From the IMG/VR virus record IMGVR_UViG_3300025131_000144, positions 1 to 38,496 of that record: 38,496 nt of DNA; one strand, written 5' to 3'. The DNA is from a virus. Shown one piece after another: positions 33,529 to 38,496 of the stretch. The position numbers and the translations under genes were made by a program. The notes beneath the pieces are model-generated. The model did not search any database. It was not told the origin of the DNA and worked only from the letters and a program-made list of their open reading frames with translations. How positions within the stretch are numbered: the stretch's first letter is position 1; each line of letters opens with the position of its first letter.

Positions 33529-36500
33529 TACTCGATAATTAGTTTCTCTAGAGAGTTTCTCTCAGTCCGAATATTTTCCATAGCCGCTGCTCGGCGTGAA
33601 ATGTCAGTATATAAAGCAGACATTGCGCGTGGCAGGAAGTGTTCGTTAAGCTTTATAAAGGCAGCCCGGTTATTTTCTTGTCCTCGGTCGAGGCGTCTAT
33701 ATCCAACGTTGGCGAAGCTCTGATTGGAATACTTTTCATCATAGACAGCATTATAGAACCTTCCGAATTCTTCAAAATATTGTTTAGGAGTAAAAATACC
33801 AGGGACGATATCCTTATTAATATCGAGATAGCCCGAGGATTCTGCTAAAATCACCCTATTGGGGTCACCTCTTTGGTTTCGATCCCAATCTCCGAAGATC
33901 CATTTATATACATCGTTATAATATGTGTAACCCCCACCTCCTGGCGGCGGGCCGATCGGGTAGCGTGCTATTATATTATACCAACCCTTTTCTATTAACT
34001 CTGTTGCCGCGGCGTCGTCTAGGTCGGTAAGTCCTGGGAGATTTCCACGCGACAGTCCTTCTATTGTACCGTCATTCTCTCTCATCCACAATTCCACATA
34101 AGGAACTATCCTTTCTTGGAAATCCAAGAATGACATGTTGACTAATTGATCAACACTATAATTGATAGCACCGAATTGTCCGCCGAAGCTAGCTATAGTG
34201 GCTTTGCTCTTCAAGAGTTCTAAGCGGCGGCGAACTTCTATAGAATTATAATAAGTTATCTCAGATTCTCCTGTGTATTCTTTTACTGTCTGCGGAAAAT
34301 TCCTAAATGGCTCTGAGAATTGGCGTGTTGTCACACCCCTGTATGCTGTCAATAGCGCGTCGTCGGCTCCAGCGGCCTCTAGTTGAAGTCTGTAATTGGT
34401 TTGTGAATATCTGCCGGCTGAATTGATGGAATAATCATAATAGATAATTTGTGCGGCAGTTAAGACTCCTAGTGGGAAATAATAATGTCCAACTGATTTT
34501 ATACCATCTGGACTGTTTATAATTCTGTCAATTAAACTAACTGTAGTAGGAATTTCTTCTGGTTCTAACCCATACGTTGCTTGGTCGTTTTCAAGGTTTT
34601 CTTTCATTTCCCTAAAGAACAAATTTAAAGCTATGCCATATCTGGTCAAAGTTTCATTATCTTTTCCGTGTTTTGTAACATATTCTGTAGAATAATAAGA
34701 ATAAGTATTTGTATTTGCCCATTCATATTCAGAATATTTAGAGATGTTATTTAACATTCCGACATATATTGCCTCAACTAACTCATAAAAATTATCTTTT
34801 GGAAGACTGTCTCGCGAGAATGAGAAATTATTATCTGGTTCATCTGCAAAGACTTTTTCTACAATATGTAAATTCTGATATACGAGCCCCATTAATGCAC
34901 GATCTGTTAATTCTTGAGTTATGCTTCTAGAAAGATAATCACATACAATCTTTTTAGTTGAGATAGTATTCCAGCCTGTATAAATTCTAACTATAGGCAT
35001 TGCGTTTAAGAAAAGTTTTTGTACCCTTGTTTGAACAGTTTTTACAATCGCCGTGGCCTTCTTAATATCATCATGAGTCACACATCGATCATCTAGCACC
35101 TTTAAGGGGTCTCTGTTAATTGCTCCAATGTATTGGGGTAACCTTCTTTTTCCTATATCTGTGTAGTATGTTTGGTCGAGAGCCTTTTCCGGGGACATTT
35201 TCCAATTAGCAAAAGCAGCCCAGGGGGCTCTCGGGTCTTCACGTCCAAATAGCCCTAAAAAATATTTATTCAAAAGTTCCTTAACTTGCCGATTATTAAT
35301 AGATGGCATGTTACCGGATCCAATAAAAATAGGTGTATAAGTATCGTCGTTAGTCCAGCCGGCGTAGGCATGTCCGTAAACTAGAGGTGAGTTATCTCCA
35401 GTAAGCGGCTGCCCACTGTCTAAATTTGATTCCACATCGCCGTCGAGCCATAATCGACCCAATGTACCGATTTCTGGTGCCCACGAGGCTAATTTTTCAT
35501 ACTCTGGAGTATCTACCCCTACATTAATCCCATAAAAGTCATAGCCACCTCGGAGAAGATTTCTCGCTGATACAAAGATAGGAGAAACGAAGCCCGTATA
35601 AGGCTGGTTTTTCCATGCAGTATTTGATATCTTTTCTAGAATATCCGACCCATATTCAAGTTGCTGGGAGTCTGTTCTGGGGTAATGCCCGGAATTAAAT
35701 CCCGGCCAAAGTGCTTGGCGGTAGGCCCATGGGGCTGTACGTGAGGCATATTCTGCCTCGTCGTAAAATTGTTGATAGTTGTGTGGCTCTATATATGGTA
35801 ACGGTAAGCGGCGGAGTGAAGCGCCCGGCTGCATGGGGGACGCCTCAAATACATAAGACATATTCGGATTAAGATATTCTATAACTACATTAGTCGGCGT
35901 GTCCCTGGACAGGAAAGGTACACCAAGATGTTGAAAATTGGCATTGGGGTAGGTTCCCTGAGGGCCTCCAAGTACATAAAATGTCTGTCCATCATCTGGA
36001 TCATAAAAATCATCCCTCTCTACTGGGGGCGACATGGTTGAGTCCAGCGTAATTACTTCAAAAGTATTAAAAGATTTTAAATTATCCCTTATTTGAAAAA
36101 ATAATTCTGCGCCCATACGAGTACTATAAAAATTGTCAACCTTGGCAAGTGCTCGTGGTGGCGCTTCATCGAACCACTTAGCAAATAAGGAAGTTATAAA
36201 GTCTACAAAAGAATTACTACTATCAGCTAGAAGTTGTAAAATAGCATCATACCAGTCCATTACTGGAATCCAGTTGAGCATCTCGTTGATATACTCTTCT
36301 ATCTGATTAAGGCTTTGTAAAAATTCACATAAAGTATTGATTTTATTGATTCGAGAATCAATTACTTGGACATATTGTGTTTGTAATTGTTCCATACTAA
36401 CTCTTAACTTAAGAGGCGAAAGATCTGGCTCTTTTCCGCTACAATAAGCTTCCAGCGGCGACTGAAAACTCATATCGTCAACGCCGCTCATGTCGTCAGG

Positions 36501-38496
36501 CATCATAGCGTTGCCGACGTTCTGGAAGAATGTTCTAATAATATCCTTTGTTTTAGTCAAGCTCTTGTAAACCACTGGTCTCACAATATAATAAGTTGGC
36601 TCCATATCACCATTGACGTCAGGCTTCTCGCCTGTCTTAATTTTTACTTCTCCGTTGGTGACAGTTTCGTAAATTAATTCATAAAGAAGATTATCAGCCT
36701 CACCAAAAAGCAGTTGCTGTAGTTCAGCGGGAGTACACATCATTGAAATGTCCCTCAAGAACGACTTCATTTGCTGTGGAGTTGGTGGGATCGCCTCCGT
36801 GAGTCCTTGTGCGCCTTGTTCTAATATGCTTTGTTTTTCCGCAATCTGCTGAGTTAGTCTATCGACAAAGTCATATGATCGTTGGGGCACATTCTGATCT
36901 CTGTCTAGAGTCTCCTCAATATCGTCTAAAGCCTCTTCTCTTCGTCTAGTAAGATTATTAATTTCTTCCCTTAAATTTACTGGGAGCATGTTTTCTGGAA
37001 GAGTTACCAGTCCTGAGTCTACTGCTATTTGCCGAAGATTGAGTCCTTCTGTGTGTTCGGACAATAGGCTATAGCCATAGTCATGTCGTTTCAACAAATT
37101 ATCTAATTGTTGATCTTGTGAGGGGTTTGGCCCGCAGCCCAAGGAGGCTCGTAATAAATCCCTGGCGATGCCGGCTAATAGAGACTTTAACATTTGCTGT
37201 ATCATGGTCTCTATGACCTTGCCATAAACCTCTGACATATCTCCCTTGGCAGAAATAGTTGGAACCTTTTTTAGTTTTACCTTCAAAGGAAGGTCATTTA
37301 CCCCGGATCTTACCAGGCTATTTATTTCTGGGGGAGCACCAATTGGATTTAATATGCCATCCTGAATAACGTCTCCGAATACATCAAGGGCGCAGGTAAT
37401 CTGAGAGTTTATAAGATTCTCTATTTCTTTGCGAATAAAAGCCTGGTTTCCGTTCTGTTCGTTTGACCACAGTCCTGCTGTCTGCTCGGCCCAGCCTTCG
37501 CCGGGTTGCTTGCTTGGGTCGAGATCTAGACTCCTATTTAAACGTTCGGTTCCGTCCAACACATCATGGTTAGACATCCCTAAGATAAGGGCATCATTCT
37601 TTATCTCTCTCTTCATTAATATTATAGTTTCTCTAATTAGTGCCCGAACATTTTGCTTTTCGTTTAAAGCATTCCAGAAGCCAACTACATCATTAGCAAG
37701 TTGAGCTTGTGCAGTATCACAGTTTGCACCCTTTACGAGTTCTGTAACTCGGGTGCGTACCCAGTTCTTATCGGTAACTTTACGTTGATATAATAATTCA
37801 GCCTGATGGGGAGGCACACTGGCTATTTTTGAGATTCTCTCAAAGAGAAGCTTTTTCCTTTTATTTAAAAGGGAGTTCTCTTCATTTACAATTTTTATTG
37901 TTTCAGGGTCAATGTCTATTTGTGGGTATGTATATTTCGGCAGGAAAGTTGTCCACTGTTCTCCGTTCGCCATTCCCGTACTATCTTGTCCAGAAGAAGA
38001 ATATTCTCGATGAATCGTTCTTGCATGGCGAAGATATGAAAAAGTGGTGGAAGTCATAAACCCAAATGCATTTAATATGGTTCCGAACTGGCGATCCTCA
38101 CCGAGCTTTACAAAATCTGTGTTCCCAAGCCCTCTTGTCAGCAGTTCTCCATCTGCACAAATATATAAAAGTTTATATTTTGAGTTAAAGAAAAATTCTA
38201 AAACGGTATCTTCTGTTATCGTTCTTTTGTTATATGAAAGAAAGGTACTCAATACATCTGGAATCGCCCCTATCCGAGCGATCTCATCGTCTAAATAGAA
38301 CATTCCGGATCTATCTGAGGGTTCCGGAGTTCTATCTTCGGGGGATCCAAAAGGCAAAGAATAAACTCCCTCTTCGGACATGCTGGTAACATAACCCTCC
38401 AATAGGATCCTAGTAGACCTAAGGTATTGTAGTAGATCATCGAAAACATATGTTTCATGATGGGCAATGACAGTTTTCTCGGGGTCCATCAATACC
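33528..38496 (-). CDS. Large virion-block protein of unknown function (about 1654 aa), 5' end uncertain
   Basis: The frame is open to the window edge. An ATG at 38489 (MDPEKTVIAHHETYVFDD) and a TTG at 38492 are possible starts, but an upstream start outside cannot be excluded, so treat it as possibly 5'-partial. No family recognised. It is mostly helical in residues 1-800, with a charged coiled-coil-like stretch near 505-560 (TRRREEALDDIEETLDRD). A Pro/Tyr/Trp-rich segment lies near 880-960, and a helical C-terminus ends in RTERNSLEKLIIE. It ends in TAA, overlapping the gp25-like start. Position upstream of the wedge genes suggests a tail, baseplate hub or neck component; this is inferred from context only. 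Confidence 0.8.
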   Translation of the reverse strand, partial: VLMDPEKTVIAHHETYVFDDLLQYLRSTRILLEGYVTSMSEEGVYSLPFGSPEDRTPEPSDRSGMFYLDDEIARIGAIPDVLSTFLSYNKRTITEDTVLEFFFNSKYKLLYICADGELLTRGLGNTDFVKLGEDRQFGTILNAFGFMTSTTFSYLRHARTIHREYSSSGQDSTGMANGEQWTTFLPKYTYPQIDIDPETIKIVNEENSLLNKRKKLLFERISKIASVPPHQAELLYQRKVTDKNWVRTRVTELVKGANCDTAQAQLANDVVGFWNALNEKQNVRALIRETIILMKREIKNDALILGMSNHDVLDGTERLNRSLDLDPSKQPGEGWAEQTAGLWSNEQNGNQAFIRKEIENLINSQITCALDVFGDVIQDGILNPIGAPPEINSLVRSGVNDLPLKVKLKKVPTISAKGDMSEVYGKVIETMIQQMLKSLLAGIARDLLRASLGCGPNPSQDQQLDNLLKRHDYGYSLLSEHTEGLNLRQIAVDSGLVTLPENMLPVNLREEINNLTRRREEALDDIEETLDRDQNVPQRSYDFVDRLTQQIAEKQSILEQGAQGLTEAIPPTPQQMKSFLRDISMMCTPAELQQLLFGEADNLLYELIYETVTNGEVKIKTGEKPDVNGDMEPTYYIVRPVVYKSLTKTKDIIRTFFQNVGNAMMPDDMSGVDDMSFQSPLEAYCSGKEPDLSPLKLRVSMEQLQTQYVQVIDSRINKINTLCEFLQSLNQIEEYINEMLNWIPVMDWYDAILQLLADSSNSFVDFITSLFAKWFDEAPPRALAKVDNFYSTRMGAELFFQIRDNLKSFNTFEVITLDSTMSPPVERDDFYDPDDGQTFYVLGGPQGTYPNANFQHLGVPFLSRDTPTNVVIEYLNPNMSYVFEASPMQPGASLRRLPLPYIEPHNYQQFYDEAEYASRTAPWAYRQALWPGFNSGHYPRTDSQQLEYGSDILEKISNTAWKNQPYTGFVSPIFVSARNLLRGGYDFYGINVGVDTPEYEKLASWAPEIGTLGRLWLDGDVESNLDSGQPLTGDNSPLVYGHAYAGWTNDDTYTPIFIGSGNMPSINNRQVKELLNKYFLGLFGREDPRAPWAAFANWKMSPEKALDQTYYTDIGKRRLPQYIGAINRDPLKVLDDRCVTHDDIKKATAIVKTVQTRVQKLFLNAMPIVRIYTGWNTISTKKIVCDYLSRSITQELTDRALMGLVYQNLHIVEKVFADEPDNNFSFSRDSLPKDNFYELVEAIYVGMLNNISKYSEYEWANTNTYSYYSTEYVTKHGKDNETLTRYGIALNLFFREMKENLENDQATYGLEPEEIPTTVSLIDRIINSPDGIKSVGHYYFPLGVLTAAQIIYYDYSINSAGRYSQTNYRLQLEAAGADDALLTAYRGVTTRQFSEPFRNFPQTVKEYTGESEITYYNSIEVRRRLELLKSKATIASFGGQFGAINYSVDQLVNMSFLDFQERIVPYVELWMRENDGTIEGLSRGNLPGLTDLDDAAATELIEKGWYNIIARYPIGPPPGGGGYTYYNDVYKWIFGDWDRNQRGDPNRVILAESSGYLDINKDIVPGIFTPKQYFEEFGRFYNAVYDEKYSNQSFANVGYRRLDRGQENNRAAFIKLNEHFLPRAMSALYTDISRRAAAMENIRTERNSLEKLIIE

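Noticed and set aside
1-38496. Integrated prophage or mobile-element boundary
   Set aside because: No integrase, transposase, tRNA or att-like repeat was seen, and gene orientation and style are uniform from end to end.

Overview
This window is a stretch of tailed-phage genome, almost certainly a contractile-tailed (myovirus-type) phage with a T4-superfamily-style baseplate. A gpW/gp25 baseplate wedge gene sits directly before a gp6/baseplate-J gene and is followed by very large tail proteins. Several protein families look like those of marine or aquatic metagenomic phages. That environment and the host are inference, because no host marker is present. Every convincing gene lies on the minus strand, so transcription runs from position 38496 towards position 1. 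Genes are packed with overlaps of one or a few bases or gaps under about 75 bases. I found no tRNA, rRNA, CRISPR array, integrase or insertion sequence, and no gene-free stretch longer than 75 bases.

Region 1 (38496-8225) is a virion assembly block of about 30 kb. In transcription order it holds a 1654-residue protein of unknown role, gp25-like and gp6-like baseplate wedge proteins, a 506-residue DNRLRE-like protein, and a giant 3361-residue tail protein with a LamG-like domain and an internal tandem repeat. It continues with a 304-residue protein, a 1277-residue protein with a His/Cys-rich C-terminus, an 1122-residue protein with an FN3-like end, and three fibre- or adhesin-like proteins, two of which are paralogues.

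Region 2 (8213-4706) holds a RuvC-like nuclease followed by three proteins: a zincin metallopeptidase, a 249-residue protein and a 357-residue protein. All three begin with a short helical peptide ending in a sequence like the T4 prohead-protease site.

Region 3 (4698-1) opens with a good sigma70-type promoter driving a HAD phosphatase and a TOPRIM/zinc-finger primase. These two are in the same frame and are separated only by one TAA codon. Two more proteins with the same kind of N-terminal peptide follow, of 102 residues and at least 899 residues, the latter cut by the window edge.

Two hypotheses stand out. First, five proteins scattered around the replication genes share capsid-targeting-like N-termini and may form a set of packaged, possibly injected, internal proteins that includes a metalloprotease. 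Second, two of these genes are preceded by near-duplicate leaders in which a hairpin covers the ribosome binding site and a late-promoter-like motif sits at the edge of the hairpin's left arm. This is the logic T4 uses to keep late proteins silent on early read-through transcripts.
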